A program made the translations under genes and the position numbers. Shown here one piece after another: positions 53,751 through 62,457 of a stretch of 64,000 nt of DNA. Source of the stretch: Rhodococcus sp. ABRD24 (GTDB lineage Bacteria; Actinomycetota; Actinomycetes; Mycobacteriales; Mycobacteriaceae); contig NZ_CP035319.1 in the NCBI RefSeq assembly GCF_004328705.1, positions 1,364,001-1,428,000 on the forward strand, read 5' to 3'. The notes under the pieces were generated by a model that saw only the letters and a program-made list of their open reading frames with translations, was not told the DNA's origin and made no database searches. Position 1 is the stretch's first letter. Each line of letters begins with the position of its first letter.

Positions 53751-53953
53751 GGGGGGCGGTCCCGATCTCTCGGGCCCAGGTCACGCTGGCCTGATGGGAA
53801 AATCAGGCTAAATACCATAGCCGCGTTCGACTATCAGCAAATTGAATAAATACTCCTTCCAAAAAAGAGCGCGCCCAATTGTCCTTCTTTCCTTCATTAA
53901 TCATGAGAAGGTGCACGGGAACACACCAAATTTTCCGTATGAAGGAGAAATAA

Positions 53954-54436
53954 ATGACGATGACCGGTTCGCGGAAGCTTTCTTGGATCGGCCGGCCAGC
54001 CTTCGGCCTGGCGGCGGCCGCCTGCCTCGCCCTCGGTTCCGCAGGTATCGCCGGCGCCGACTCCCCGGGGCCGACGCTGCCCAACTTGGTCACATTCAAG
54101 AACCTGGCGACAAGTAAATGCCTCGACGGCAACTCCGTCACTATCTACACCCACGACTGCAATGGCGGTCTGAACCAGAACTGGTTGATTTCCGCCCGAC
54201 CCGGTGCCACCGCCCTGAGGAACATGAGGACGACCCTGTGCCTGGATAGCAACGCTATCGGCACCGTCTACCCGTACCCCTGCAACGGAGGTGCGAACCA
54301 GCAGTGGACGTGGGTCTGGAACGGCACTTCCGGCACGCTGCAGAACGTGGCGACGGGCCGCTTCCTGGACAGCAACGGTATCGGCACCGTCTACACCATG
54401 GGCGGCAACGGCGGCTCGTACCAGAAGTGGCTGTAG
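53954..54436 (+). CDS. Secreted ricin-B-type (beta-trefoil) lectin domain protein
   Basis: 160 residues with a Sec signal peptide (basic start, hydrophobic stretch AFGLAAAACLALGSAGIAGA, cleavage near AGA-DS). The mature part is one beta-trefoil of three repeats. Each repeat has a CLD- or FLD-type strand (KCLDGN, LCLDSN, RFLDSN) and the repeats close with QNW, QQW and QKW, the QxW signature of ricin B domains that bind sugars. There is no catalytic domain. It has a strong ribosome site (GAAGGAGAAATAA before ATG) and an AT-rich upstream region unlike its neighbours. It is on the opposite strand from the mycofactocin genes and was probably inserted. Confidence 0.85.
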   Translation: MTMTGSRKLSWIGRPAFGLAAAACLALGSAGIAGADSPGPTLPNLVTFKNLATSKCLDGNSVTIYTHDCNGGLNQNWLISARPGATALRNMRTTLCLDSNAIGTVYPYPCNGGANQQWTWVWNGTSGTLQNVATGRFLDSNGIGTVYTMGGNGGSYQKWL

Positions 54437-54453
54437 GAATGCCGCACTAGGGG

Positions 54454-54468
54454 CGCCCGAATCGGGCG
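54454..54468 (+). terminator. Possible short terminator after lectin gene
   Basis: CGCCCGA (54454-54460) and TCGGGCG (54462-54468) form a compact GC-rich stem 18 bases after the lectin stop. The stem is short, so confidence is limited. Confidence 0.4.
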
Positions 54469-54630
54469 TGCGTGAACCCCGAGGACTTGCTGTCGCCACG
54501 CCTTCACAAGAGGCAGGCACGTACGAGACCACCGCTCCCTGCATACACCCCACCTACATCGGTCGACCCTTACAAGAAACCCATCCCAGCCCACAACCGC
54601 GCCGGACCAAACGCGGCGTGAACGCGGGAA

Positions 54631-56595
54631 CTACAGCGCTACGGCCACGCGGTGCCCTTCGAGCACCGCGGCGTGCGAGCGTCGCGGTGTGACCGCGTCC
54701 CCCACCCGGTAGACCTCGAAGCGCACCGAATCGCTGTGCGACAACGTCTTCCACAGTGAATCTTCCGGTTCCTGGTGGATCGCGCAGACCACCCAATCGA
54801 ACACCTCGTCTCGGCTGACCCCGGTCGCGTGGTTCTCGAGCGTGACTCGCACGCGCCCGGCATCTTCGAACGAGCCACTGACGACGAGCTCGGTCCACTG
54901 CTCGATTCCCGCGCGGTGCGCCCGACGCTGCCAGCCCTCCATGTCCAGGGTGATGCCCAGGTCCTGCCCGACGACCATGCCGGGAGTACAGATGGTGACC
55001 GCGCAACCACGCGCCGCCATCGTCTCCGCGACCGACGTCCCCTGATGGAATCCCAACTCGTCGACCACGAGCACGCGGCCCGCCGGGGCTGCCCGACCTT
55101 CGAGGACGTCGCGGGCATGCACCACCCGATCGCACTCCCCCACCCACCACGGGAGCACGGGACGTGCCCCGGTCGCGATCACCACGACATCCGGCGCCAG
55201 CTCTCGCAGCGTCTCCGCCCCGATGTCGACGCCCGTCTCGATCCACACACCCCGGCGCTCGCACTCCCCGGCGAGATTGCGCACCAGGTCCCCGAGTTCG
55301 CCACGTCCCGCAGCGGACGCCGCCACCCGGATCTGACCACCCAATACGTTGGCGCGTTCGTACAGCGTGACGGAGTGCCCACGTTCCGCCGCGGTGGCCG
55401 CCGCCGACAGACCGCCTGGCCCGCCACCGACCACAACGACCCGGCGCCCCGGCATGCGAGGCTCCGGCAGTACCACCGATTCCCTACCGGCACGAGGATT
55501 CTCGAGACACCCGAGCCAGCGGCCCAGTCCCATTCGGCCGACGCACTCCTGATTGCACGACAGGCAGGTCCGGATCTCGTCGGCAATACCTCGCCGCGCC
55601 TTGGCCACGAAGTCGGGATCGGCGATCTGGCCGCGCACCACACCGATCAGATCGCACCGCCCGGCGGCCAGTGCCTGCTCGGCCTCGTCCGGTCCCTTGA
55701 GCCGTCCGACGCCCACTACGGGCAAGCTCACGTTCCGGCGGATCGCGTCAGCGATGTGCAGGGCGTAGCCGCGCGGAGTCGCCATCGACGGCTCCACCAA
55801 GTGCAGAGTCTCGGTGGCCATACCCATCGTCGTGTTGAGATAGTCCACCGCACCCGACGCTTCCACCAGGCGCGCGACGGCGACCGCGTCGTCGAGGACG
55901 ATACCGCCGGTCACCTGCTCATCACCCGAGAGCCGCACGCCCAGAATCAGATCCGGGCCGATCGCGTCTCGCACGGCAGTGATCACTTCCAGCAGGAACC
56001 GCGCCCGATTCTCCAGCGAACCCCCGTAACCATCGGTGCGCAGGTTGGTCTGCGGCGCGAGGAAACCGCGGATCAGCGACGACTGCGAACCCTGCAACTC
56101 GACACCGTCGAACCCACCGCGCCGGCAGTGCCGCGCGACGGTGGCGAAACCGGCAATCAGCTCAGCGATCTCACCGAGGTCGAGCGTCTTCGGCACCTCC
56201 CGAAACAGCGGGTCCGGCACCGGGCTCGGCGCCCACAGCGGCCGACGGGAATACATCCCAGAGCCCTGGCCGCCATTGTGGTTGAGCTGCGCGAGGATCA
56301 CCGATCCGTGGCCGTGCACGGCGTCGGTGATCCCGCGGTAGCCGTCGACCACCTCCGGACGGTAGCCGTGAATCACCTTCTCGTACGGCCAGTCCGAGGG
56401 ATGCACGCACTGCTCCTCGGTGATGATCATCCCCGCCCCGCCCGCCGCCCGGGCCGCGTAGTACGCGGCGTGCTGGCCGGTGGGCAGTCCTCCGCGCGCA
56501 TAGTTCGTCAGGTGCGCGGAGAACACCACCCGGTTGGCCAGCATCTGACGACCCAGGCCGAGCGGGGTGAACAGCAACGGATAGTGCTCGGTCAC
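54631..56595 (-). CDS. Mycofactocin-system FadH/OYE-family oxidoreductase 1
   Basis: 654 residues from GTG 56595, which overlaps the SDR stop (GTGA); the longer open frame is rejected. The N-terminal TIM barrel is OYE-like (LFTPLGLGRQMLANRVVFSA, GYGGSLENRARF). It is followed by the iron-sulfur Cys set CLSCNQECVG...GCLENP and an FAD/NAD domain (VVVVGGGPGGLSAAATAAERG, LGGQIRVAA). It is the 2,4-dienoyl-CoA reductase architecture; two such proteins are regular companions of mycofactocin loci in Rhodococcus-type organisms. Probable role: electron transfer from an NAD-type cofactor or mycofactocin to an unsaturated substrate. Confidence 0.88.
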   Translation of the reverse strand: MTEHYPLLFTPLGLGRQMLANRVVFSAHLTNYARGGLPTGQHAAYYAARAAGGAGMIITEEQCVHPSDWPYEKVIHGYRPEVVDGYRGITDAVHGHGSVILAQLNHNGGQGSGMYSRRPLWAPSPVPDPLFREVPKTLDLGEIAELIAGFATVARHCRRGGFDGVELQGSQSSLIRGFLAPQTNLRTDGYGGSLENRARFLLEVITAVRDAIGPDLILGVRLSGDEQVTGGIVLDDAVAVARLVEASGAVDYLNTTMGMATETLHLVEPSMATPRGYALHIADAIRRNVSLPVVGVGRLKGPDEAEQALAAGRCDLIGVVRGQIADPDFVAKARRGIADEIRTCLSCNQECVGRMGLGRWLGCLENPRAGRESVVLPEPRMPGRRVVVVGGGPGGLSAAATAAERGHSVTLYERANVLGGQIRVAASAAGRGELGDLVRNLAGECERRGVWIETGVDIGAETLRELAPDVVVIATGARPVLPWWVGECDRVVHARDVLEGRAAPAGRVLVVDELGFHQGTSVAETMAARGCAVTICTPGMVVGQDLGITLDMEGWQRRAHRAGIEQWTELVVSGSFEDAGRVRVTLENHATGVSRDEVFDWVVCAIHQEPEDSLWKTLSHSDSVRFEVYRVGDAVTPRRSHAAVLEGHRVAVAL

Positions 56596-57404
56596 ACCTT
56601 CGTGTTGCCCTGGTCCAGCGCCACCTGGCTCGCGGTCACCGTCTTGGATCCATCGCCGGCCAGCCACAGCACCGCATCCGAGATATCGTCGGTGTCGGCA
56701 ATCGGCTTCTCGGTGAGGATCGGCACGAAGCTCGGCCCGTAGTGCGGGTGCCTCTGCAGAATCACGAGGCTGCCCTGATCGGTTCCCATTTGGGTGTCGA
56801 CACCAAACGGATGTATGGAGTTGACGCGAATCCTGTACTCGCCCAGTTCCTTCGCCGCCGCCTGCGTCAGGCCTACCAAACCGAACTTGGACGCCCCATA
56901 GTGCGCCTGGCCCGGCAACGCCTTCATCCCCGCGACCGAGCTGACGACGATGATCGATCCGCCGCGGCCGCCCTCGATCATCGCCGGCACCGCCGCCTTG
57001 AGCGTCTTGAATGCGCCCGTGAGGTTGATGTCGATCAGCGTCTCCCACTGCTCGTCGGACATCTCCCAGAAGCGGTTCCAGTTGCAGATGCCGGCGTTGG
57101 CCACGACGATGTCGAGCCGACCGAACTGCTCGACACCCGCATCCACCACCGCCTTCAGCGCGGCACTGTCCCGCACGTCAGCCTCGCGAGCGTAGATCTT
57201 GGCACCCTCCACCTCCACCAGGCGGATGGTCTCCGCCAGGTCCTCGGACGTTGCCGCGTCGTACGTATTGTCCTCCGACACATTGCGGCAGACGTCCACC
57301 GCAATGATCGACGCACCCTCCCGCGCCATCCGCACCGCGTGCGTGCGGCCCTGCCCGCGGGCCGCACCGGTGATGAACGCAACCTTGCCATCCAGCTGTC
57401 CCAC
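56592..57404 (-). CDS. Mycofactocin-coupled short-chain dehydrogenase
   Basis: 270 residues from GTG 57404 with GGGAG six bases upstream. TGAARGQGRTHAVRMAREGA is the cofactor motif; the R-G-Q-G-R variant and the insertion after the second strand (CRNVSEDNTYDAATSEDLAE) are the hallmark of the mycofactocin-dependent SDR subfamily, which holds NAD tightly and needs an external acceptor. NAGICNW, Ser in VVSSVAG and YGASK complete the active site. It lies between the two OYE-type genes with overlapping or nearly touching ends, so the three probably work on one alcohol-to-ketone route. Confidence 0.9.
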   Translation of the reverse strand: MGQLDGKVAFITGAARGQGRTHAVRMAREGASIIAVDVCRNVSEDNTYDAATSEDLAETIRLVEVEGAKIYAREADVRDSAALKAVVDAGVEQFGRLDIVVANAGICNWNRFWEMSDEQWETLIDINLTGAFKTLKAAVPAMIEGGRGGSIIVVSSVAGMKALPGQAHYGASKFGLVGLTQAAAKELGEYRIRVNSIHPFGVDTQMGTDQGSLVILQRHPHYGPSFVPILTEKPIADTDDISDAVLWLAGDGSKTVTASQVALDQGNTKV

Positions 57405-57414
57405 AATGATCTCC

Positions 57415-59415
57415 CTATCCGTCGACGGGCGTGAATCGGCGCCGTGGCGCCGCTGGCCCCTTTGAACTCGTCGGCACCGCCGACCCGGCTGAACTCGTCG
57501 GCACCGCCGACAGCGCCGCGAGGTGGCCCTCGCGGACAGCTTCGAGCGCGGTCCGGGGCGCGACACAGTCGCCGACCCGCACGACGCGCGCACCCTCGAT
57601 GACCAGTTCCTCATTCGGCAGCGGATGCGCGCAGGACACCAGCACAGCGCACGGCACCCGTGTGCGAACTCCAGTGAAACGGTTCTCCAGCAACGCTTCT
57701 CCCGCACCAGCCGACACCGCAACCGACGCCAGATACCGGGTGACGCCCGCCCGCTGCACTCGCGAATTGGCGTCGACGAGGTCACCGGTGGGGCCGAGCC
57801 GGGAGCCGATCAGCTGATCGGCTGTCACGATCGCCACCTCGCGGCCGCGCTCGGCCAACCACAGCGCGACTGACACCGCGACCGGGCCGCCGGCGGGATC
57901 GAGGACCAGCACCGGTCCGGATTCGAGCGAGGCACCGGACAGCACCGCAGCCGCGCCGAGACTCTGCACGCCGGCTCCTACCGGGCACGGCGCCGGACGG
58001 GGACTGCTACCCGTCGCCGACACGACAAGGGTCCCCGCGCCTCGGGCTACGTCGAGTGCGGCCGCATCGACCTCGCAACTCGTCCGGATCCGCACGCCGA
58101 GCCGTCGGCACTCCGCCTCGAGCCAGCCTGCCAGCAGCGACAGCCGCTCACGTCCCGTTCCAGCAGCTGCGGTCCGGAGCATTCCACCGAGACCAACACC
58201 CTTCTCCGACAATGTCACCTGGAACCCGCGCAGCGCGAGAACCCGCGCGGCCTCGAGTCCGGCGGGCCCTGCGCCCACCACGAGCGCCGAAGCCGGATGC
58301 TCGATCGGAGTGATTTCCCGATCGACGGTCTCGTGCCCGGCGGACGGATTCCCGATACATGTGACGATCGGGTTTCGGGGATCGCGGACCAAACACGTCT
58401 GGTTGCAGAGCACGCACGGTCGCGGCCTACTCCCATCGTGAACCGCGAGAACGAGATCCGGGTCCGCGATCTGAGCGCGGGTCATCTCGACCAGGTCGGC
58501 AACGCCGTCGTCCAGTGCCCATTGCGCCTGATCGGCACCAACGACGCTGCCCTGCAACACCACCGGGACACGCCCATCGGCGGCGGCTCGCATCTCCCGA
58601 CACAGTTCGACATTGAAACCCGGCGCAGTGTGCGCGTCGGGACGATAGGCGTGCACCGTGAAGGGACCACCCCGCACCACCACCAACACATCCACGAAAT
58701 CTGCAAGCTCCCGCACCTGCCCGGCGGCCTGCTCCGGCGTCACCCCGGCCCAGGGAGCCATTTCGTCGCAACTCAGCCGCAGCGACAGGATTCGGTCGGG
58801 GCCCAGTTCTGCACGGACCGCAGCGATCACCTCGCGCGTGAGCCGCAACCGGTCGGTTCCGTACTCGTCGCCGCGCAGGTTGGTGATCCCGGAATGGAAC
58901 TGGCGCAGTAGCGAGGACACTCCGGCGTCGAGCTCGATACCGTCCACGTCGGCTGCCACCGCAACTCGCGCGGCTTCCCTGAAACCCAGTACAAGCGCTG
59001 CGATCTCGGGCTGCTCCATCTCCATCGGCAGCTCCCGCGAGACCGGATCCGGGAACCGGGACGGCGCCCACAGCGCCGACTGGGACCACGCGCTCGATCC
59101 CTGCAACCCGGTGTGGCCGAGACCTGCGAGCACCAGCGTCCCGTGCGGGCGGCACGCCGCGACCACGTCCCGCCAGCCCGGTCCACACTCCGCGGCCAAC
59201 GGCGCGCGCTCGTACGGCCAGTCGGAACCGTGCACCGATGCAACCTCGGTGACCACTACACCGGCGCCGCCACGGGCACGACGCTCGTAGTACGCGACAT
59301 GGCCGGGCGACAGGGCGCGGCCGTCACCCAGGTTGGTCTCGTGCGGACCGAACAGCACCCGGGACCGGGCGTGACGCCCGGCCAGGGTGAACTGCTCAGT
59401 CAGGTTGCCGCTCAT
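57415..59415 (-). CDS. Mycofactocin-system FadH/OYE-family oxidoreductase 2
   Basis: 666 residues from ATG 59415. Architecture as in oxidoreductase 1: a TIM barrel (SRVLFGPHETN, GGAGVVVTEVASVHGSDWPYE), CVLCNQTCLV for iron-sulfur binding, and a Rossmann FAD domain (LVVGAGPAGLEAARVLALRG). Compared with relative 1, the barrel is shorter in the GYGGS-type loop (GDEYGTDRLRLT). The C-terminus contains the duplicated peptide SAVPTSS, caused by the DNA repeat at 57464-57511, and lies outside the folded core. It is the second of the pair usual in mycofactocin loci. Confidence 0.87.
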   Translation of the reverse strand: MSGNLTEQFTLAGRHARSRVLFGPHETNLGDGRALSPGHVAYYERRARGGAGVVVTEVASVHGSDWPYERAPLAAECGPGWRDVVAACRPHGTLVLAGLGHTGLQGSSAWSQSALWAPSRFPDPVSRELPMEMEQPEIAALVLGFREAARVAVAADVDGIELDAGVSSLLRQFHSGITNLRGDEYGTDRLRLTREVIAAVRAELGPDRILSLRLSCDEMAPWAGVTPEQAAGQVRELADFVDVLVVVRGGPFTVHAYRPDAHTAPGFNVELCREMRAAADGRVPVVLQGSVVGADQAQWALDDGVADLVEMTRAQIADPDLVLAVHDGSRPRPCVLCNQTCLVRDPRNPIVTCIGNPSAGHETVDREITPIEHPASALVVGAGPAGLEAARVLALRGFQVTLSEKGVGLGGMLRTAAAGTGRERLSLLAGWLEAECRRLGVRIRTSCEVDAAALDVARGAGTLVVSATGSSPRPAPCPVGAGVQSLGAAAVLSGASLESGPVLVLDPAGGPVAVSVALWLAERGREVAIVTADQLIGSRLGPTGDLVDANSRVQRAGVTRYLASVAVSAGAGEALLENRFTGVRTRVPCAVLVSCAHPLPNEELVIEGARVVRVGDCVAPRTALEAVREGHLAALSAVPTSSAGSAVPTSSKGPAAPRRRFTPVDG
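57464..57511. repeat. Direct repeat at 3-prime end of oxidoreductase 2 gene
   Basis: A 21-base sequence starting GAACTCGTCGGCACCGCC occurs at 57464-57484 and again at 57491-57511, with a period of 27 bases. The period is a multiple of three, so the reading frame is kept and the protein tail is extended. Confidence 0.85.
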
Positions 59416-59439
59416 CGCGCCTGATCCGACGCGCGGGCT

Positions 59440-60618
59440 CTAGCCGACGCCCAGGTCGCGACGGAATCCCTCAGGAACGATCAGGTCGTCGGCACTCAAA
59501 TCGTGAACCGACTTGTGCCCCAAGCCCAGCACCGCAGAATCGATACCACCGCGCAGAATGTCGAGAACATTCTCGACACCGGCCTGGCCGTTAGCCGACA
59601 GACCCCACAGGTACGCCCGGCCGATCATGACGGCGCGGGCGCCGAGCGCCAGCGCCTTGACGACGTCACTACCGCGCCGGATACCACCGTCGAGCAGCAC
59701 TTCCAGCTGATCGCCCACTGCTTCGGCAACAGCCGGCAGGGCACGAATCGGGGCCGGGGTGCCGTCGAGATTGTTGCCACCGTGGTTGGACACCGAGATC
59801 GCGGAACAACCCGCATCGAGGGCACGCTTGGCGTCGTCGACGCGCATGACGCCCTTGAGCATGAACGGCCCACCCCACTGCTCGCGCAGCCATGCGACGT
59901 CGTCCCACGTGGGCAGCGGTGTACCCATCCATTGACCGTAAGCACCGAAGAACGTGGGAGGAGCCTGGCCCGGCGCCGCCAGGTTCGGCGTCGTCAGATC
60001 CGGAACCTTGCCCGTCTTGGCGAAGTCCCACAACCACTTCGGACGCGTGATTCCCTCGGGTGCGAACTGGAACATCGCCTTGAGGTCCATCTTCTCCGGG
60101 ATCGACGGGCTACCCCAGTCACGACCGTTGGAGAACGACCAGTCCAGGGTGATGATCAGCCCGGTCGCCCCGGCCGCACGTGCCCGCTCCATGCGCTGGA
60201 GCAGCGTGTCGCGGTCGCCCACCCAGTACATCTGGAAGAAGGTCTGCGGATTGGCCGCGGCCACCTCCTCGATGGACTTGCTCGCGAACGAGCTGAGACC
60301 GATCGCGGTGCCCCGCGCCGCCGCGGCGCGCGCGACCGCGACCTCGCCGTCCGGGTGCACGGCCTGCACACCCGTCGGCGAGATCATCACCGGCATCGAA
60401 ATGGGCTGGCCCATCACGGTGGTCGAGAGGTCGCGCTCACCGGCGAGCCCGGCCACGTGCGGCGCGAACCCGAGTTCGGTGAATGCCGCGATGTTGTCGT
60501 CGACGGTCAGGCCCTTCTCGGATCCGGCGACCAGGGCCGCGTACACCGACTTGGGCAGGCGTTTCTTCGCCCGCCGCTGAGCCTCGGCAACCGTCTCGAA
60601 CCAGGCACTCTTGCCCAT
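59440..60618 (-). CDS. mftD: Mycofactocin biosynthesis FMN-dependent deaminase MftD
   Basis: 392 residues of the lactate-oxidase/LldD fold: ISPTGVQAVHPDGEVAVARAA, FQMYWVGDR, LKGVMRVDDAKRALDAGC (FMN Lys), VSNHGGNNLDGTPAPI (the catalytic His-Gly-Gly block with Arg replaced by Asn relative to classical LldD HGGRQLD) and LDGGIRRGSDVVKALALGA. MftD oxidatively deaminates the AHDP intermediate to make premycofactocin. It lies 35 bases after mftC on the same strand. Confidence 0.93.
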   Translation of the reverse strand: MGKSAWFETVAEAQRRAKKRLPKSVYAALVAGSEKGLTVDDNIAAFTELGFAPHVAGLAGERDLSTTVMGQPISMPVMISPTGVQAVHPDGEVAVARAAAARGTAIGLSSFASKSIEEVAAANPQTFFQMYWVGDRDTLLQRMERARAAGATGLIITLDWSFSNGRDWGSPSIPEKMDLKAMFQFAPEGITRPKWLWDFAKTGKVPDLTTPNLAAPGQAPPTFFGAYGQWMGTPLPTWDDVAWLREQWGGPFMLKGVMRVDDAKRALDAGCSAISVSNHGGNNLDGTPAPIRALPAVAEAVGDQLEVLLDGGIRRGSDVVKALALGARAVMIGRAYLWGLSANGQAGVENVLDILRGGIDSAVLGLGHKSVHDLSADDLIVPEGFRRDLGVG

Positions 60619-60653
60619 GTCAAACCTCTCGTACTGCAGTGGAAGCTGTCGGT

Positions 60654-61874
60654 CTATGCCATTCCGGCGAGCGGATTTTCGTCACAGATCTTGGCCGGCG
60701 GACGGGTCAGCAGGGTCAGCGGAACCGGTGCCTTCGGCGTCCGCCGCTCGGCGCGTATGCCGGTTCGCGAATGGTCCTGGCTGGACTTCGGCACGCTACG
60801 CTCAGCGGCAAGCGCCGATTCCCCGTAGCCCTGAACGCATTCGGGGTCCGGGCCGTCCATCGGCAGACCCGTGAAGAACTTCGCGGCCATGCAACCGCCG
60901 CGGCAGGAGTCGTAGTGGTCGCACTTGGCGCACGCGCCACCTGTCTGCGGCGACCGCAGGTCCCGGAACAGGTCCGAATGCTGCCACACATGCTGGAATC
61001 CACCGTCGGAGACGATGTTTCCGGCGAGGAACTGGTCATGGATCGCGAACGGGCACGCATAGACGTCACCGATCGGATCGATCAGGCACACCACGCGTCC
61101 GGCGCCGCACAGGTTCAGGCCCGGTAGCGCATCGCCGTACGCCGACAGGTGGAAGAACGAGTCGCCCGTGAGCACACCCTCACCGTTCGCGACGAGCCAG
61201 TTGTACAGCTCGCGCTGCTGCGCCTGAGTCGGGTGCAGCTCGTCCCACACGTCGGCTCCACGACCGGACGGGCGCAGTCGCGTAATGCGCAGCGTCGCAC
61301 CGTACTTGTCGGCCAGTTCCTTGAACTCGTCGAGCTGGCTCACGTTCTGCCGGGTGACGACGACGGAGATCTTGGCGTCCTTGAACCCGGCCTCTGCCAG
61401 GTTCTCGAGTGCACGGACCGCCATCGCGAACGATCCAGGACCGCGGACGGCGTCGTTGACCTCGGCAGTCGCGCCATCGAGGGAGATCTGGACGTCCACG
61501 TAGTCGCTCGAAGCGAGGCGCTGCGCGACCTTCTTGTCGATCTTCACGCCGTTGGTGGAGAACTTCACGCCCACCTGGTGCTCGGTGGCGTAGTCGACGA
61601 GCTCCCAGAAGTCGGAGCGCACAGTCGGCTCGCCGCCGCCGATGTTGACGTAGAAGACCTGCATGCGCTGCAGCTCGTCGATGATCGACTTGCACTGCTC
61701 GGTGGAAAGCTCCCGCGGGTCCCGCCGTCCCGAGGACGACAGGCAGTGCACGCAGGACAGGTTGCACGCGTAGGTGAGCTCCCACGTCAGGCAGATCGGC
61801 GCGTCGAGACCGAGTTCGAACTGGTCGACGAGGCGACCCACCTGGGGCGCGGGCGGCTCGAGAACTGAGGTCAT
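60654..61874 (-). CDS. mftC: Mycofactocin radical SAM maturase MftC
   Basis: 406 residues. The radical SAM cluster motif is Cys37, Cys41, Cys44 in TYACNLSCVHCLSS, and GGGEPTV follows for SAM binding. The C-terminal SPASM region has Cys residues in LCGAGRVVCLI, VYACPFAIHD, and ACAKCDHYDSCRGGCMAAKF, for auxiliary 4Fe-4S clusters. MftC decarboxylates the C-terminal Tyr of MftA and then crosslinks it to the neighbouring Val. The C-terminal tail after ALAAERSVP is longer than needed and of low complexity. Confidence 0.95.
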   Translation of the reverse strand: MTSVLEPPAPQVGRLVDQFELGLDAPICLTWELTYACNLSCVHCLSSSGRRDPRELSTEQCKSIIDELQRMQVFYVNIGGGEPTVRSDFWELVDYATEHQVGVKFSTNGVKIDKKVAQRLASSDYVDVQISLDGATAEVNDAVRGPGSFAMAVRALENLAEAGFKDAKISVVVTRQNVSQLDEFKELADKYGATLRITRLRPSGRGADVWDELHPTQAQQRELYNWLVANGEGVLTGDSFFHLSAYGDALPGLNLCGAGRVVCLIDPIGDVYACPFAIHDQFLAGNIVSDGGFQHVWQHSDLFRDLRSPQTGGACAKCDHYDSCRGGCMAAKFFTGLPMDGPDPECVQGYGESALAAERSVPKSSQDHSRTGIRAERRTPKAPVPLTLLTRPPAKICDENPLAGMA

Positions 61875-61935
61875 GGCTGTGTCCTCGATATCGGGGATGT
61901 CTGGTTGGGTGCAGAACGTGAAGGAACTGCAGAAA

Positions 61936-62238
61936 TCAGGACGGCACGATCATGTGCGAATCCGCGAGGGTCGACAGTGCCCGCAGGTATGGCCGGGAGG
62001 CTGCTGCCTCTATGCCCTGAGCTTGCAGGGCGGCCCCCACATTCGGATGCTCCGGCAGGGACTCGACGATTTCGACGATGGTCCGGTTCTTCAGGAACGA
62101 GAGCTTGCGAGTTCCGAAGTGGTAGAGCAGCGCCCCGAAAGGTTCGGGGCGCAGCGCCACCTGCGGGTGCAGCTTCCACGCCGCGTCGAGATCGATCGCG
62201 CCGGCCGGCGAACTGCTGTCGGCGGCTGGTTCGGACAC
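61936..62238 (-). CDS. mftB: Mycofactocin RiPP recognition chaperone MftB
   Basis: 100 residues from GTG 62238, only two bases after the mftA stop, so the longer frame on the same strand is rejected. WKLHPQVALRPEPFGALLYH, KLSFLKNRTIVEIV and RPYLRALSTLADSHMIVPS are the PqqD-like recognition-element fold. MftB binds the MftA leader and presents it to MftC. Confidence 0.92.
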   Translation of the reverse strand: MSEPAADSSSPAGAIDLDAAWKLHPQVALRPEPFGALLYHFGTRKLSFLKNRTIVEIVESLPEHPNVGAALQAQGIEAAASRPYLRALSTLADSHMIVPS

Positions 62239-62240
62239 GA

Positions 62241-62333
62241 TCAGTACACGCCGCACATGCCGTCGATGGAAACCTCTTCCACGAGGGACTCCTCGACGAG
62301 CTGGCCTTCGGTGACGTTCTCGCGATCGGACAT
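62241..62333 (-). CDS. mftA: Mycofactocin precursor peptide MftA
   Basis: 30 residues, below common gene-caller limits. ATG 62333 is preceded by GGAGGAGGA. The acidic leader (SDRENVTEGQLVEESLVEE) ends in the invariant core IDGMCGVY; the final Val-Tyr becomes the redox cofactor after MftC, MftE, MftD and MftF act. The stop TGA lies two bases before the mftB start. This is the first gene of the biosynthetic operon. Confidence 0.95.
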   Translation of the reverse strand: MSDRENVTEGQLVEESLVEEVSIDGMCGVY

Positions 62334-62374
62334 CGATTCCTCCTCCAAATCGGACCCCAACAGCGGAGCCGGCG

Positions 62375-62399
62375 GTCATAGTGACTGCTTCACTGTGAC
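62375..62399. promoter_or_regulatory. Probable MftR operator between mftA and mftR
   Basis: GTCATAGTGA (62375-62384), CTGCT, TCACTGTGAC (62390-62399) matches at 9 of 10 positions and lies between the divergent mftA and mftR genes. A TetR-family repressor beside such a site usually binds it. Confidence 0.65.
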
Positions 62400-62457
62400 T
62401 CGACTCACCACTGTAATGGCATCGGGTGCACAATGACTAGTGAAGGAGGCCACACAG

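Noticed and set aside
53803..54141. Minus-strand 112-residue frame over the lectin start
   Set aside because: The plus-strand gene has a signal peptide, ribosome site and QxW repeats; the antisense frame has none.
54775..56742. 655-residue plus-strand frame opposite OYE oxidoreductase 1
   Set aside because: His- and Arg-rich antisense translation with no domain; the minus strand is certain.
56596..57048. N-terminal extension of OYE-family oxidoreductase 1
   Set aside because: It is a shadow of the SDR gene; OYE similarity begins exactly at the GTG at 56595 that overlaps the SDR stop.
61936..62433. 165-residue version of MftB
   Set aside because: It would read through the mftA gene in another frame; the PqqD-like domain starts at GTG 62238 just after the mftA stop.
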